Source: Mycobacterium sp. EPa45 (GTDB taxonomy: Bacteria > Actinomycetota > Actinomycetes > Mycobacteriales > Mycobacteriaceae). From it: DNA of 64,000 nt. The notes beneath the pieces were generated by a model. It made no database searches. It saw only the letters and a list, made by a program, of their open reading frames with translations, and was not told where the DNA came from. This document shows positions 43,577-53,275 of the stretch, one piece after another (the stretch's first letter is position 1; the number at the start of each line of letters is the position of its first letter). A program made the translations under genes and the position numbers. The stretch covers positions 4,960,001 to 5,024,000 of the forward strand of contig NZ_CP011773.1 of NCBI RefSeq assembly GCF_001021385.1, written 5' to 3'.

Positions 43577-45022
43577 GTGACCACACACACCGATGCCGCC
43601 GTCCTGGTGCTGGCAGCCGGGGCCGGAACCCGTATGCGCTCCGACACCCCCAAGGTGCTGCACACCCTCGGCGGGCGCAGCATGTTGGCCCACACCTTGC
43701 ACGCGGTCGCGGCACTGCAGCCCAGCCACATCGTGGTGGTCGTCGGGCACGGCCGCGACGACGTCACTGCCGAGGTCGTCCGCGTCAACAACCAAGCCAC
43801 CACGGTGGTGCAGGAACAACAGCTGGGCACCGGGCATGCCGTAAGCGTCGGGCTGTCCGGGCTGCCCGCGGACTTCGCCGGAACCGTCGTGGTCACCACG
43901 GCCGATGTACCGCTGCTGGACAGCGAAACGTTGGTCACCCTGACGCAATCTCACGCCGGGGCGGGTGTGACGATCGTGACCACCACACTGCCGGATCCCA
44001 CCGGCTATGGCCGCATCCTTCGCGACGCCGACGGTGCGGTCACCGCAATCGTCGAGCATGCCGACGCCGACGAGGCGCAACGCGCCATTGCCGAGGTCAA
44101 CTCGGGGCTCTACGCGTTCGATGCGGCCGCGCTGCGGTCGGCACTGACCCGGCTGCGCACCGACAATGCCCAGGGTGAGCTCTACCTCACCGATGCCATC
44201 GCCTTGATCCGTGCTGACGGGCTCCCGGTGCGGGCCCAGCACATCGCGGACACCGCGCTGGTCTCCGGCGTCAACGACCGCGTTCAGCTGGCGGCACTCG
44301 GCGCCGAACTGAATCGCCGCATCATCGAACGCCATCAGCGGGCCGGGGTCACCATCACCGACCCGGCCACGACCTGGATCGACGTCGACGTCGAAATCGG
44401 AGCCGACACCGTCATCGCCCCCGGCACCCAGTTGCTGGGCATCACCTCGATCGGCTCCGGCTGCACCATCGGGCCGGACACCACGCTCACCTCGATGGAA
44501 ATAGGTGACGGCGCCACGGTGATCCGAACCCACGGCGAGTTGTCGGTGATCGGCGACCATGCCGCCGTCGGCCCGTTCACCTATCTGCGGCCCGGCACCA
44601 AGCTGGGCACGAAGGGCAAGCTCGGCGCGTTCGTGGAGACCAAGAACGCGGTCATCGGTGCGGGCACCAAGGTGCCGCACCTGACCTACGTCGGCGACGC
44701 CGACATCGGCGAGCACAGCAACATCGGCGCGTCCAGCGTGTTCGTGAATTACGACGGCGAGAACAAGAGCCGCACCACCATCGGCTCGCACGTGCGCACC
44801 GGCTCGGACACGATGTTCGTCGCGCCGGTCACCGTCGGGGACGGCGCCTACACCGGTGCCGGCACCGTGCTGCGCGACGACGTGCCGCCGGGTGCGCTGG
44901 CGGTGTCGGCTGGACCACAGCGCAATATCGAGGACTGGGTGCTGCGCAAGCGGCCCGGCAGCGCATCGGCGCAGGCCGCGGCCAAGGCCAGGGAGTCCGA
45001 GTCGGACGCGGCGACGGAGTGA
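43577..45022 (+). CDS. glmU: Bifunctional UDP-N-acetylglucosamine pyrophosphorylase / glucosamine-1-phosphate acetyltransferase
   Basis: 481 residues. N-terminal uridyltransferase with [19 protein letters not shown], and a C-terminal left-handed beta-helix of hexapeptide repeats with [20 protein letters not shown] and [14 protein letters not shown] acetyltransferase segments. Makes UDP-GlcNAc for peptidoglycan and the arabinogalactan linker. Start is GTG 43577, with CTTGGAG 6 nt upstream; an earlier in-frame codon lies inside the tRNA. Followed by prs. Confidence 0.97.
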   Translation: MTTHTDAAVLVLAAGAGTRMRSDTPKVLHTLGGRSMLAHTLHAVAALQPSHIVVVVGHGRDDVTAEVVRVNNQATTVVQEQQLGTGHAVSVGLSGLPADFAGTVVVTTADVPLLDSETLVTLTQSHAGAGVTIVTTTLPDPTGYGRILRDADGAVTAIVEHADADEAQRAIAEVNSGLYAFDAAALRSALTRLRTDNAQGELYLTDAIALIRADGLPVRAQHIADTALVSGVNDRVQLAALGAELNRRIIERHQRAGVTITDPATTWIDVDVEIGADTVIAPGTQLLGITSIGSGCTIGPDTTLTSMEIGDGATVIRTHGELSVIGDHAAVGPFTYLRPGTKLGTKGKLGAFVETKNAVIGAGTKVPHLTYVGDADIGEHSNIGASSVFVNYDGENKSRTTIGSHVRTGSDTMFVAPVTVGDGAYTGAGTVLRDDVPPGALAVSAGPQRNIEDWVLRKRPGSASAQAAAKARESESDAATE

Positions 45023-45071
45023 TCGGCGTCGCCGAATGTTGCCTTTTTGGTAACCCGGGGTCATAGCACCG

Positions 45072-45077
45072 TACGAT
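45072..45077 (+). promoter_or_regulatory. Candidate -10 of prs
   Basis: TACGAT fits TANNNT; the expected start near 45083 leaves a 34-nt leader with AAGGGCAG before the GTG at 45117. No good -35 is visible. Confidence 0.4.
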
Positions 45078-45116
45078 TGCCCCGTATCGACCTCCGACCG
45101 GCAAGGGCAGCACACA

Positions 45117-46097
45117 GTGGGCACGGACTGGACCGACAACCGCAAAAATCTGATGCTCTTCTCGGGCCGCGCGCACCCGGAGCTGGCCGAACAGGTCGCC
45201 AAAGAGCTCGACACCCAGGTCACCGCGCAGACCGCACGAGACTTCGCCAACGGTGAGATCTTCGTCCGCTTCGACGAATCGGTGCGCGGCTGCGACGCCT
45301 TCGTCCTGCAGTCCCATCCCGCGCCGCTGAACAAGTGGCTGATGGAACAGCTGATCATGATCGACGCGCTCAAGCGTGGCAGCGCCAAGCGAATCACCGC
45401 GATCCTGCCGTTCTATCCCTATGCCCGCCAGGACAAGAAGCATCGCGGCCGCGAGCCGATTTCGGCGCGGCTGGTGGCCGATCTGTTCAAGACCGCGGGT
45501 GCCGACCGGATCGTGTCGGTCGACCTGCACACCGACCAGATTCAGGGCTTCTTCGACGGGCCGGTGGATCACATGCGGGCCCAGCCGCTGCTCACCGGCT
45601 ACATCCGGGACAACTACAACTGCGAGAACGTCGTCGTGGTCTCACCGGACTCCGGTCGCGTGCGCGTCGCCGAGAAGTGGGCCGACGCCCTCGGCGGCAC
45701 CCCGCTGGCGTTCATCCACAAGACCCGCGACCCGAAGGTGCCCAACCAGGTTGTGTCGAACCGGGTCGTCGGCGATGTGGCGGGCAAGACCTGCGTGCTG
45801 ACCGACGACATGATCGACACCGGAGGCACCATCGCCGGCGCGGTGAAGTTACTGCACAACGACGGCGCCAAGGACGTCATCATCGCCGCGACCCACGGCG
45901 TGCTGTCGGACCCGGCCCGCGAGCGGCTGGCCGACAGCGGTGCGCGCGAAGTGATCGTCACCAACACCCTGCCGATCGACGAGTCCAAGCGATTCCCGCA
46001 GCTGACCGTCCTGTCGATCGCGCCGCTACTGGCCAGCACCATCCGTGCGGTCTTCGAAAACGGTTCAGTGACAGGTCTTTTCGACGGGGACGCGTAG
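45117..46097 (+). CDS. prs: Ribose-phosphate pyrophosphokinase
   Basis: 326 residues. Makes PRPP from ribose 5-phosphate and ATP, the precursor of nucleotides, His, Trp and, in mycobacteria, decaprenyl-phosphoryl-arabinose. Signatures: FFDGPVDHMRAQP region with VSVDLHTDQIQGFFDG, VVVSPDSGRVRVAEKWA and the PRPP loop VLTDDMIDTGGTIAGA. GTG start. Ortholog of Rv1017c. Confidence 0.97.
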   Translation: MGTDWTDNRKNLMLFSGRAHPELAEQVAKELDTQVTAQTARDFANGEIFVRFDESVRGCDAFVLQSHPAPLNKWLMEQLIMIDALKRGSAKRITAILPFYPYARQDKKHRGREPISARLVADLFKTAGADRIVSVDLHTDQIQGFFDGPVDHMRAQPLLTGYIRDNYNCENVVVVSPDSGRVRVAEKWADALGGTPLAFIHKTRDPKVPNQVVSNRVVGDVAGKTCVLTDDMIDTGGTIAGAVKLLHNDGAKDVIIAATHGVLSDPARERLADSGAREVIVTNTLPIDESKRFPQLTVLSIAPLLASTIRAVFENGSVTGLFDGDA

Positions 46098-46439
46098 TTG
46101 TCGAGCACCATCTACCACAACCCGCGCTGCAGCACCTCCCGCAAGACCCTGGACCTGCTGCGCAACAACGGCATCGAGCCGAGAATCGTCGAGTACCTCA
46201 AGACACCGCCGTCGCGAGCCGAGATCGCCACGCTGATCGCCGACGCCGGCATCGAGGTGCGCGCGGGCGTCCGCAAGCGTGAATCGCTGTACACCGAGCT
46301 GAATCTCGCCGACGCCAGCGATGACGAGCTGTTGGACGCCATGGCGGCCAACCCGATTCTCATCGAGCGTCCGTTCGTGGTGACGCCCAAGGGAACTCGG
46401 CTGGCAAGGCCGATCGAATCGGTACACGAAATTCTGTGA
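46098..46439 (+). CDS. ArsC/Spx-family reductase-like protein
   Basis: 113 residues. Thioredoxin-fold ArsC family: HNPRCSTSRKTLDLL with the active-site Cys, RKRESLYTEL and ERPFVVTPKGTRLARP, the Arg residues that bind oxyanion in glutaredoxin-coupled arsenate reductases. Starts with TTG directly after the prs stop, and its TGA overlaps the lpqT GTG, so it is translated between the two. No arsenic resistance genes are nearby; an arsenate role is therefore uncertain. Confidence 0.82.
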   Translation: MSSTIYHNPRCSTSRKTLDLLRNNGIEPRIVEYLKTPPSRAEIATLIADAGIEVRAGVRKRESLYTELNLADASDDELLDAMAANPILIERPFVVTPKGTRLARPIESVHEIL

Positions 46440-47089
46440 GAGCGCGTAGCGCAGCCCTGCTCATCACGCTGGCCACGACCGTGGCGGCGTGCGGGACGAC
46501 GCCGCCGGACTACTCCTCGATCTGGAGCACACCGCCCACCATCACCTCGAGCAGTCCCACCACGTCGGCCAAGCCGCAGCCGATCGCCGAATACCTCTAC
46601 GGCGTGGGCGTCATGGGTGAGCAGGTCCCGCTGAACAAACTGACCGACATCACCGTGACTTTGCCGCGGCCACCGGGCTGGACCAAGTACGACAATTCGA
46701 ACTTCTCGCCGGGCACCGAGGTGATCGCGAAGAACAACACCTACCCGACCGCGATGGTGATCGTGTTCAGGCTGACCGGCAACTTCGATGTGGGTGAGGC
46801 ACTCAAGCACGCCAGCGTCGATGCCGAGATGTCGCAGAACTTCACCAAACTCAACTCCTCCACCGCTGATTTCAACGGGTTTCCCTCCTCGATGATCGAG
46901 GGCAGTTACGACCTCAACGGCCAGCGTCTGCACTCCTACAACCGGGTGGTGATTCCGGTGACGCCGGCACCGGCGTTCCAGCGCTACCTGGTGCAGCTGA
47001 CGGTGACCACCCGCGCCGACCAGGCCGCCGCGGCGTCCGACGATGTCGAGGCCATCATCAAGGGCTTCAGTGTCGCGCTGAAGAAGTAG
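46436..47089 (+). CDS. lpqT: LpqT-like lipoprotein
   Basis: 217 residues. Signal peptide with lipobox TVAAC (Cys19), a Ser/Thr/Pro-rich linker (about 22-50) and a compact secreted domain of the LpqN/LpqT type (FNGFPSSMIEGSYDLNGQRLHSYN). Ortholog by order of Rv1016c. GTG start overlaps the arsC-like stop. Function of the family is not established; related proteins are linked to cell-envelope lipid transport. Confidence 0.85.
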   Translation: MRARSAALLITLATTVAACGTTPPDYSSIWSTPPTITSSSPTTSAKPQPIAEYLYGVGVMGEQVPLNKLTDITVTLPRPPGWTKYDNSNFSPGTEVIAKNNTYPTAMVIVFRLTGNFDVGEALKHASVDAEMSQNFTKLNSSTADFNGFPSSMIEGSYDLNGQRLHSYNRVVIPVTPAPAFQRYLVQLTVTTRADQAAAASDDVEAIIKGFSVALKK

Positions 47090-47116
47090 CCTCGCCGCCG
47101 CGCAGCGCTCTCATCG

Positions 47117-47176
47117 GCGAGCAGACGCAGAATCGCCCTTCGGCGGGCGAATTCATGCGAGTTTGCGTCTGCTCGC
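47117..47176. repeat. Dispersed-type palindrome between lpqT and the SDR gene
   Basis: GCGAGCAGACGCA (47117-47129) and TGCGTCTGCTCGC (47164-47176) are perfect reverse complements. The 34-bp interior has its own TCGCCC...GGGCGA stem. The core GAGCAGACGC motif is, as I recall, common between genes in many mycobacteria. It may end lpqT transcription, and its right arm touches the SDR promoter. Confidence 0.65.
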
Positions 47177-47182
47177 GAGAGA

Positions 47183-47188
47183 TAAGGT
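47183..47188 (+). promoter_or_regulatory. -10 element TAAGGT, leaderless SDR promoter
   Basis: TAAGGT ends 6 nt before the ATG at 47195, so transcription should begin at the start codon. The right arm of the palindrome at 47164-47176 lies where a -35 to -10 spacer would be. Confidence 0.55.
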
Positions 47189-47194
47189 AGCGGG

Positions 47195-48061
47195 ATGAGT
47201 TGGACCGCTGCAGATCTGCCTTCGTTCGCCGGACGCACTGTCATCGTCACCGGAGCCAACAGCGGGCTGGGACTGGTCACCGCTCGCGAGCTGGCCCGCG
47301 TCGGCGGCCATGTCGTCCTTGCGTGCCGCAACGCGAGCAAGGGCGCCGAAGCCGCCGCCACCATGACCGGTGACGTCGAGGTGCGCAGCCTCGACCTGCA
47401 GGACCTGGCCTCGATCCGGGACTTCGCCTCCGGGGTGGACAGTGTCGACGTCCTCATCAACAACGCCGGCATCATGGCCGTCCCCTACGCCGTCACCAAG
47501 GACGGATTCGAAAGCCAGATCGGCACCAACCACCTCGGCCACTTCGCGCTGACCAACTTGCTGCTGCCCAAGGTGACCGACCGCGTCGTCACGGTGTCGT
47601 CGTTCATGCACATGCTGGGCAGGATCAGCCTCAAGGACCTGAACTGGAAGGCTCGGCCGTACTCGGCGTGGCTGGCTTACGGCCAGTCCAAGCTGGCCAA
47701 CTTGCTGTTCACCAGTGAGCTGCAAAAGCGCCTGGACGCGGTGGGGTCGCCGCTGAAATCCCACGCCGCCCACCCTGGGTACTCGGCCACCAATCTGCAG
47801 GGCCACACCGGCAACCGGTTCGGCACCCGGATCTGGGACGCCGGGAACAGCCTGTTCGCCACCAGCGCCGACTTCGGCGCCCGGCAGACCCTGTACGCGG
47901 CAGCGGCGGACCTGCCCGGCAATAGCTTCATCGGCCCCAGGTTCGCGATGCGCGGGCCGACCGGCCAGTCACCGCGCAGCCCGCTGGCCCGCAACCAGGC
48001 CACCGCGACGGCCTTGTGGCGGCTGTCCGAGCAGCTCACCGGCATCGAATTTCCGCTCTGA
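47195..48061 (+). CDS. Short-chain dehydrogenase/reductase
   Basis: 288 residues. Cofactor motif VTGANSGLG near residue 19, NNAGIMAVPYA at about 89, and catalytic Tyr/Lys in YGQSKLANLLF. Resembles the retinol-dehydrogenase-like SDR subgroup common in mycobacteria; the NADP-type Arg follows (ACRNASKG). Substrate unknown. It is inserted between lpqT and rplY, which are neighbours in M. tuberculosis. Confidence 0.88.
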   Translation: MSWTAADLPSFAGRTVIVTGANSGLGLVTARELARVGGHVVLACRNASKGAEAAATMTGDVEVRSLDLQDLASIRDFASGVDSVDVLINNAGIMAVPYAVTKDGFESQIGTNHLGHFALTNLLLPKVTDRVVTVSSFMHMLGRISLKDLNWKARPYSAWLAYGQSKLANLLFTSELQKRLDAVGSPLKSHAAHPGYSATNLQGHTGNRFGTRIWDAGNSLFATSADFGARQTLYAAAADLPGNSFIGPRFAMRGPTGQSPRSPLARNQATATALWRLSEQLTGIEFPL

Positions 48062-48193
48062 ACCCCTGATCGGCTACCCTGATGGCCGCGTCACGGCGAG
48101 GGTGGTCCAAGCCACCGTTATCGACGAGGCTTCCTATTGATGGTGCCGCCTGAGCCGTGCGGAAGACCCACTGATAACTCAGGAGCACCCATC

Positions 48194-48859
48194 ATGGCCA
48201 AGAACGCCACCAACAACCTCACCGCCGGCGTGCGGGGTAAGACCGGTAAGGGCGCATCGCGCCAGGCCCGCCGCGAGGGCAAGGTTCCTGTCGTTCTCTA
48301 CGGCCACGGCACCGAGCCCCAGCACCTCGAGCTCAACGGCCACGATTTCGCCGCCGTCCTGCGCAAGGCGGGCACCAACGCGGTGCTGACCCTGGACATC
48401 GAGGGCAAGGAGCAGCTGGCGCTGACCAAGGCCATCGCCGTACATCCGATCCGGCGCAGCATCCAGCACGCCGACCTGATCGTGGTTCGCCGCGGCGAGA
48501 AGGTGACCGTCGAGGTCAACGTCGTCCTCGAGGGCGAGGCCGCCCCGGGCGCGCTGGTCACTCAGGACGCCAGCACCATCGAGATCGAGGCCGACGCCAT
48601 GTCGATCCCGCAGCAGCTGACCGTGTCGATTGAAGGTGCCGAGGAAGGCACCCAGATCAACGCCGGCCAGGTCGAGCTGCCCGAGGGCGTGACCCTGATC
48701 AGCGATCCCGACCTGCTGGTCGTCAACATCGTCACCGCACCGTCGGCCGAGGAGCTGGAGGCCGAGGGCGGCGGCGAGTCGATCGAGGAGCAGGCCGCCG
48801 ACGCCGCCGAGGCAGCCGAAGCCGGCGAGGGCGAGGGCGAGTCGGCCGAGGCCGAGTAA
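48194..48859 (+). CDS. rplY: 50S ribosomal protein L25 (CTC form)
   Basis: 221 residues: an N-terminal L25 domain binding 5S rRNA (about 1-95; [20 protein letters not shown]) plus the C-terminal TL5/CTC beta domain, ending in an acidic Ala/Glu/Gly tail. The long form is associated with general stress in some bacteria. ATG 48194 with AGGAG 8 nt upstream; a longer frame upstream is not supported. Followed 6 bp later by pth. Confidence 0.95.
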   Translation: MAKNATNNLTAGVRGKTGKGASRQARREGKVPVVLYGHGTEPQHLELNGHDFAAVLRKAGTNAVLTLDIEGKEQLALTKAIAVHPIRRSIQHADLIVVRRGEKVTVEVNVVLEGEAAPGALVTQDASTIEIEADAMSIPQQLTVSIEGAEEGTQINAGQVELPEGVTLISDPDLLVVNIVTAPSAEELEAEGGGESIEEQAADAAEAAEAGEGEGESAEAE

Positions 48860-48865
48860 GCCCGG

Positions 48866-49441
48866 ATGGCCGATCCCCTGCTGGTTGTCGGCCTCGGCAA
48901 CCCGGGTCCGCAGTACGCCAAGACCCGGCACAACCTCGGCTTCATGGTGGCCGATCTGCTGGCCGCCCGCATGGGCGGACAGTTCAAGGTGCACAAGCGT
49001 TCTGGCGCGGAGATCGTGACCGGCCGGCTGGCTCACCGTCCCGTCGTGCTGGCCAAACCACGCACCTACATGAACGAGTCGGGACGTCAGATCGGTCCGT
49101 TGGCGAAGTTCTACTCGGTCATGCCGACCGACATCATCGTCATCCACGACGAGCTCGACATCGACTTCGGCCGGATCCGGTTGAAACTCGGCGGTGGCGA
49201 GGGCGGCCACAACGGTCTGCGATCGGTGGCGAACTCGCTGGGCACCAAGAACTTTCAGCGGGTCCGCATCGGGGTCGGCCGACCGCCGGGGCGCAAGGAC
49301 CCGGCGGCCTACGTCCTGGAGCCGTTCACCGCCGCCGAACGCACCGAGGTGCCGGCGATCTGTGAGCAGGCCGCCGACGCTACCGAGCTGTTGATCGAGG
49401 CCGGGCTGGAGCCTGCCCAGAATCACGTGCACGCCTGGTAG
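48866..49441 (+). CDS. pth: Peptidyl-tRNA hydrolase
   Basis: 191 residues. Releases tRNA from prematurely dropped peptidyl-tRNA. Catalytic His in [10 protein letters not shown], with [15 protein letters not shown] at the N-terminus and the family block [20 protein letters not shown]. Co-transcribed with rplY as in M. tuberculosis. Its 3' end overlaps the convergent DUF998 gene by 62 bp. Confidence 0.97.
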   Translation: MADPLLVVGLGNPGPQYAKTRHNLGFMVADLLAARMGGQFKVHKRSGAEIVTGRLAHRPVVLAKPRTYMNESGRQIGPLAKFYSVMPTDIIVIHDELDIDFGRIRLKLGGGEGGHNGLRSVANSLGTKNFQRVRIGVGRPPGRKDPAAYVLEPFTAAERTEVPAICEQAADATELLIEAGLEPAQNHVHAW

Positions 49442-50054
49442 GGATTGCCAGCCACCATCCGAGCGCGATCAGCGCGGCCACCTCGAATCCGGCGATGCCC
49501 CGTTCCACCAAGCCCAGCGGGATCAACGTCCACCACCGTTGATCGGTTGCGATGCCGACCGCGATGGCTCCGAACAACACTGACAGCCAACCGATCCCGA
49601 CGACGGTGAGCCATCGCGCGGCCCGCACGGCACCGTCCCGGCCGCGAGCGATCAGAAGCACCGCCAGCGGCAGCGCGACGAACGCAACGAGGGTCGCGAC
49701 CCGGTGCACACTGCCCGACACACTCGGACCGGTGACCCAGTTGTGTTTGGGAAACGCGACGATTCCGACCAGCGCCACCACCCACAGCGTCATCGACACC
49801 GAACCAGCGGACCACGGCCGTACCCGGCCGGCCCGGATGAGCCCGTAGAGCAACCCCGCCGAACCACCCGCCAGAATCAGCACGGCCGTGACGAAAGCCG
49901 CACTGCCGGAGGTGTACACGTACTCGGAGATCGTCGCCGCGCGCAACTGCCGGCCGCGGGTGTGCTGGCCGCCGACCGTCGCATCGAGTCCGAGCACCAC
50001 GACTATCGCGAGTGCCGCACCGAAACCGCCGATCCAGCCGAGCGCACGCACCAT
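49380..50054 (-). CDS. DUF998-like polytopic membrane protein
   Basis: 224 residues with six predicted membrane spans (starting about 8, 53, 83, 118, 147 and 177) and the segment [20 protein letters not shown], which resembles the conserved loop of DUF998 proteins. Function unknown. The last 20 codons overlap the pth 3' end; no earlier stop exists in this frame, and the overlap is convergent. It is 9 bp downstream of the QueG-like gene and probably co-transcribed with it. Confidence 0.7.
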   Translation of the reverse strand: MVRALGWIGGFGAALAIVVVLGLDATVGGQHTRGRQLRAATISEYVYTSGSAAFVTAVLILAGGSAGLLYGLIRAGRVRPWSAGSVSMTLWVVALVGIVAFPKHNWVTGPSVSGSVHRVATLVAFVALPLAVLLIARGRDGAVRAARWLTVVGIGWLSVLFGAIAVGIATDQRWWTLIPLGLVERGIAGFEVAALIALGWWLAIPTRRARDSGQAPARPRSTAR

Positions 50055-50063
50055 CGGCCCAGC

Positions 50064-51083
50064 CTACGCGCGGCCCCGCACTCCGGAGTCGATCACCTTG
50101 ACCGGCTTGTGCGGGTAGCGCCGCTCGGCGTGCGCCTTCGCCGCTGAATTCGGCAGCACATAAAGGGTTTCGACCTTCTCCTGTAGCGGTCGCAACACAA
50201 GGTCCATGAACCCCTTGCGGTCGTCGAGGTAGGGCTCGATAACGTCCTCGCCGGCCGGGCAGACCGCCAGGCAGTAGGCGGCCTTGTAGTTCGCCTTGAA
50301 CGACAGGCTCTGCCACATCGACGCGTTCTCCGAATCGGTGACACGCGAACGAAAGTCGGCAGCGTCTTCGCTGTCGGCGATCGTCTGCACCCAGTCGGTG
50401 AACCCGCCCATGAACTCCCGGTAGTTGTGCACCGAGCACGCCACGAAGTCGAACTCGCCGTCCTTCTTGATGGCCCCGACCGGGCACGCTGCGACACAGA
50501 GTTTGCATTCCAGGCAGGGCGAATAGTCCAGCGGTGCACCGTAACTGCTGACCGGAGCGTCGATGAGGATGGTCGCCAGCAGGATGAAGTTTCCGAATTT
50601 CGGGTGGATGACGTTGCGGTGAATGCCCATCACTCCCAGGCCGGCGGCCACCGCGACGGGCTTGTGGGCGACCACCCAGATCCGGCCGGGATAGCGGTCC
50701 ATCTCCATGGGAAACGTGGCCGAAGGATTGAGCGCACGATAGCCGGCGTCCTGCAGCTCGCGGGTGATCCGGTGCGCGGCCTCGTTGATGACTTCCCCGC
50801 TGCGGTGGAACTCCTGGTTGGCCACGCTGCGCGCAACCGACCGCACGTTGTCGCGGTTCATCCGGACCACCAGCGAGATGTAGGTCTTGGTGGCGGGCAG
50901 CGCAGCCTCGACATGCTCGCGTTCACTGGCCAGGTCTGGATTGTCGACGCTGGCGAAGGCGACGTCGTCGGCCCCGGCGGCCAGACAGAGCTCGCGCAGC
51001 CACGCGGCGTCGATCACTGCCGGCGGCGCTTGGCGTTGCCGGGCTCGCACGGCCCGCACGGTCGGATGGTCAGCCAGACTCAT
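50064..51083 (-). CDS. QueG-like 4Fe-4S protein
   Basis: 339 residues from ATG 51083. A C-terminal ferredoxin-type region has CLECKLCVAACPVGA, and a second set of cysteines lies in FVACSVHNY and YCLAVCPAGED, enough for two [4Fe-4S] clusters. The N-terminal half resembles the cobalamin-binding part of epoxyqueuosine reductase and reductive dehalogenases. A true QueG also has C-terminal HEAT-like repeats; here the C-terminus is short, so substrate is uncertain. An in-frame extension to 51224 crosses the 12-bp palindrome and is not favoured. Confidence 0.75.
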   Translation of the reverse strand: MSLADHPTVRAVRARQRQAPPAVIDAAWLRELCLAAGADDVAFASVDNPDLASEREHVEAALPATKTYISLVVRMNRDNVRSVARSVANQEFHRSGEVINEAAHRITRELQDAGYRALNPSATFPMEMDRYPGRIWVVAHKPVAVAAGLGVMGIHRNVIHPKFGNFILLATILIDAPVSSYGAPLDYSPCLECKLCVAACPVGAIKKDGEFDFVACSVHNYREFMGGFTDWVQTIADSEDAADFRSRVTDSENASMWQSLSFKANYKAAYCLAVCPAGEDVIEPYLDDRKGFMDLVLRPLQEKVETLYVLPNSAAKAHAERRYPHKPVKVIDSGVRGRA

Positions 51084-51114
51084 AGCTGAGTACGGTACAC
51101 CATACTCAGCTATG
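51081..51114. promoter_or_regulatory. Palindromic operator over the QueG-like start codon
   Basis: CATAGCTGAGTA (51081-51092) and TACTCAGCTATG (51103-51114) are perfect 12-bp inverted repeats 10 bp apart. Two minus-strand -10-like hexamers, TATGGT (51099-51104) and TACCGT (51092-51097), lie inside, and the left arm contains the ATG. A bound repressor would block the promoter directly. The regulator is not encoded next door. Confidence 0.65.
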
Positions 51115-51156
51115 GACGCACGGGTGATCCCCAACACGCCGAGCGCGGAATATTCA

Positions 51157-51168
51157 TTACCTATGTAA
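51157..51168 (+). promoter_or_regulatory. Small inverted repeat TTACCTATGTAA before the MFS gene
   Basis: TTAC-CTAT-GTAA in an unusually AT-rich stretch, about 90 bp before the MFS gene start. It may be an operator or part of its promoter. Weak on its own. Confidence 0.3.
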
Positions 51169-51259
51169 AGTTGTTCTACGCCATGCCCTGTCTTCCCGCG
51201 CCCCAGCACCTGTCGGCCGTGCATCCCGCTCCCGCAGCGGGGATGGGAGAAGGGAGCTG

Positions 51260-53275
51260 ATGCGCCAGGGACCGCTGGCAGGCCGCTATCCGGCAGTGGC
51301 CGCGATGGTCACCCTCGCCCTGATTCCCTACTTGGCGCTGTCCGCCGCTCTCGATCCGCTCGTCCCGATCATCTCCGGGCAATTGCACATGACGACCCAG
51401 TCGTTGGCGCTCAGCTCGGGCCTGGGCAACGCGGCCTACGCCGTGGGCACGGTGCTCGCCGTGCAATTCGCCCAACACCTTCCGCAGCGACGGATGCTGC
51501 TCGTGTACGCCGTTGTGCTGGTGGTCGGCTCGGTCATCGCCGCCGCCGCACCGAATGCGACGGCGTTCATCGTCGGCCACGTCCTGCAGGGCCTGGCGAC
51601 CAGCATGCTGTTGATCGCCGCAGCCCCGCCACTGACGATCGGGTTTCCGCGCGAGAAGCTTCGCAACACCGCGGTGATCATGAACATGTGCGTGTTCGGC
51701 GCCGTCGCACTCGGGCCGTTCATCGGCGGCGTGCAGGCCGAAGCGCACGCCTGGCGGCCACTGTTCTGGATCGTCGCGGGCGTTGCACTCTCGGCGCTCG
51801 TGTTGGCGGTGCTGACCTTCGACGATGCGCCGCCCGCCGATCCCGAGGCGCCACGTGACCTCAAGGCGATCGCGCTGGCTACCGTCGGATGCACGGCCGC
51901 CTTCGTGGGCGCAGCGCAGCTGACCACCCACGAGATCTCCGACCTCGCCGTCACCGCACCGATGTTCGGCGGCCTCGCTCTGATTCTGGCGCTGATCGTT
52001 TACCAGTTCCGCGCGCAGCGGCCGCTGTTGACCATCCGGACGATGCTGACGAGCGCGATCCCGGTGGCGGGTGTGGGTGTCGCCCTGTTCGCCGCGGCGG
52101 CTTCGATCGCGGCGACCGCGCTGACCGCGTCGGTGTTCATGCAGCACTTCAGCCCGGTCCAAGTCGGCCTCATCTATCTGCCGGAACTCGGCGGCGCCGT
52201 GGTCATGGCCGTGGTGTTCGGCGCCGTCATCACCAGGCGCGGCATGCATTACCTACCTCTCGTCGGCATGGCCCTGCTGGCCGCCGGCATCGCGGTGTTC
52301 ATGGCGTCGCTGCCCGCCAATGTTCCACTGGCGCTTGTCGGTTCGGCGCTGACGGGACTGGCCTTGGGCGCCACGGTCGCGCCGGCATTGTTCGTCGCCG
52401 GTTTCTCCCTGCAGTCCGACAGTCTGCAGCGGGTGTTCGCGATCATCGAATTGCTCCGCGCCGTCGCGGCATTCATGGTGGCCCCGATCTTCGCGCACCT
52501 GGCGACGCGATACTCCGGCGACCTCGTGGAAGGCACCGGCGTCGCGCTGTGGGTGGGATTCGCGCTCGCGATCGGCGGTGCGGTGTTCGGTATCGCGGTC
52601 TATGCACTCAGCGGTGCGCGACCCCAGACACCGGATCTCGACGAGTTCCTCGACGGCGACTCCCCCGCGTGGTACTCACCCCCACTGCTGGCACGTCTGC
52701 GCGGCCTGCCCACCGCATCCCCGACTCCGGCGCAGCGCCCCGCACCGGCCACCGCACACCGGCACCCATCGCAGGCAGGTGGCCCGGTGCTGTTCGCCTA
52801 CGACGGGTCGGACTTGGCCAGGCATGCGATTGCTGAAGCGGCCGAACAACTCTCGCCATACCGGCACGCCGTCGTCGTCTGCGTGTGGCAACCCGTCGAC
52901 GTGGGCTTCACACCAGCCGACAGCCGGCCGTTCGACGTCGACCGGGCCAGCCAGGTGCGCCAGGCCGCCGAGCGAACCGCCGAGCACGGCGCCGCACTGG
53001 CCCGTGCGGCCGGATTCGACTCGTGCAGTCTGGCGATCGAGGCGGCGCCGACCTGGAAGGGCATCGTCGAAGCAGCCGACGAGCACCGGGCGAGCATGAT
53101 CGTGCTCGGTCCACACCGGCGCAATGGTCTGCTCGGCCACCTACGCGGCAGCGTCGCCGCGGCAGTCGTGTCCCACACCGACATCCCGGTGCTGCTCGTC
53201 CCCCAGCCGCTGGATGACTGGGCACGCGAGAGTCAGCCGGTCCATCGGGAAGCCGGAGTAGTCTCGGCGCGGTGA
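51260..53275 (+). CDS. MFS transporter fused to a universal-stress (UspA) domain
   Basis: 671 residues. Residues about 10-455 are a major-facilitator exporter, probably 14 spans, of the drug:H+ antiporter type (VLQGLATSMLLIAAAPPLTIGF). A Pro-rich linker (about 470-505) leads to a UspA domain (about 507-655) with VLFAYDGSDLARHAI at its start and the nucleotide-binding loop GPHRRNGLLGHLRGSVA at its end. A Usp domain on an exporter may gate transport by ATP or stress. Start ATG 51260 follows AAGGGAG. Stop overlaps the methyltransferase GTG. Confidence 0.87.
   Translation: MRQGPLAGRYPAVAAMVTLALIPYLALSAALDPLVPIISGQLHMTTQSLALSSGLGNAAYAVGTVLAVQFAQHLPQRRMLLVYAVVLVVGSVIAAAAPNATAFIVGHVLQGLATSMLLIAAAPPLTIGFPREKLRNTAVIMNMCVFGAVALGPFIGGVQAEAHAWRPLFWIVAGVALSALVLAVLTFDDAPPADPEAPRDLKAIALATVGCTAAFVGAAQLTTHEISDLAVTAPMFGGLALILALIVYQFRAQRPLLTIRTMLTSAIPVAGVGVALFAAAASIAATALTASVFMQHFSPVQVGLIYLPELGGAVVMAVVFGAVITRRGMHYLPLVGMALLAAGIAVFMASLPANVPLALVGSALTGLALGATVAPALFVAGFSLQSDSLQRVFAIIELLRAVAAFMVAPIFAHLATRYSGDLVEGTGVALWVGFALAIGGAVFGIAVYALSGARPQTPDLDEFLDGDSPAWYSPPLLARLRGLPTASPTPAQRPAPATAHRHPSQAGGPVLFAYDGSDLARHAIAEAAEQLSPYRHAVVVCVWQPVDVGFTPADSRPFDVDRASQVRQAAERTAEHGAALARAAGFDSCSLAIEAAPTWKGIVEAADEHRASMIVLGPHRRNGLLGHLRGSVAAAVVSHTDIPVLLVPQPLDDWARESQPVHREAGVVSAR

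Noticed and set aside
46098..46439. Arsenic-resistance operon
   Set aside because: Only an ArsC-fold gene is present, embedded between prs and lpqT; no arsB, arsR or acr genes.
51084..51224. Longer N-terminus of the QueG-like protein
   Set aside because: The extension crosses the palindrome and promoter hexamers and has no family similarity.
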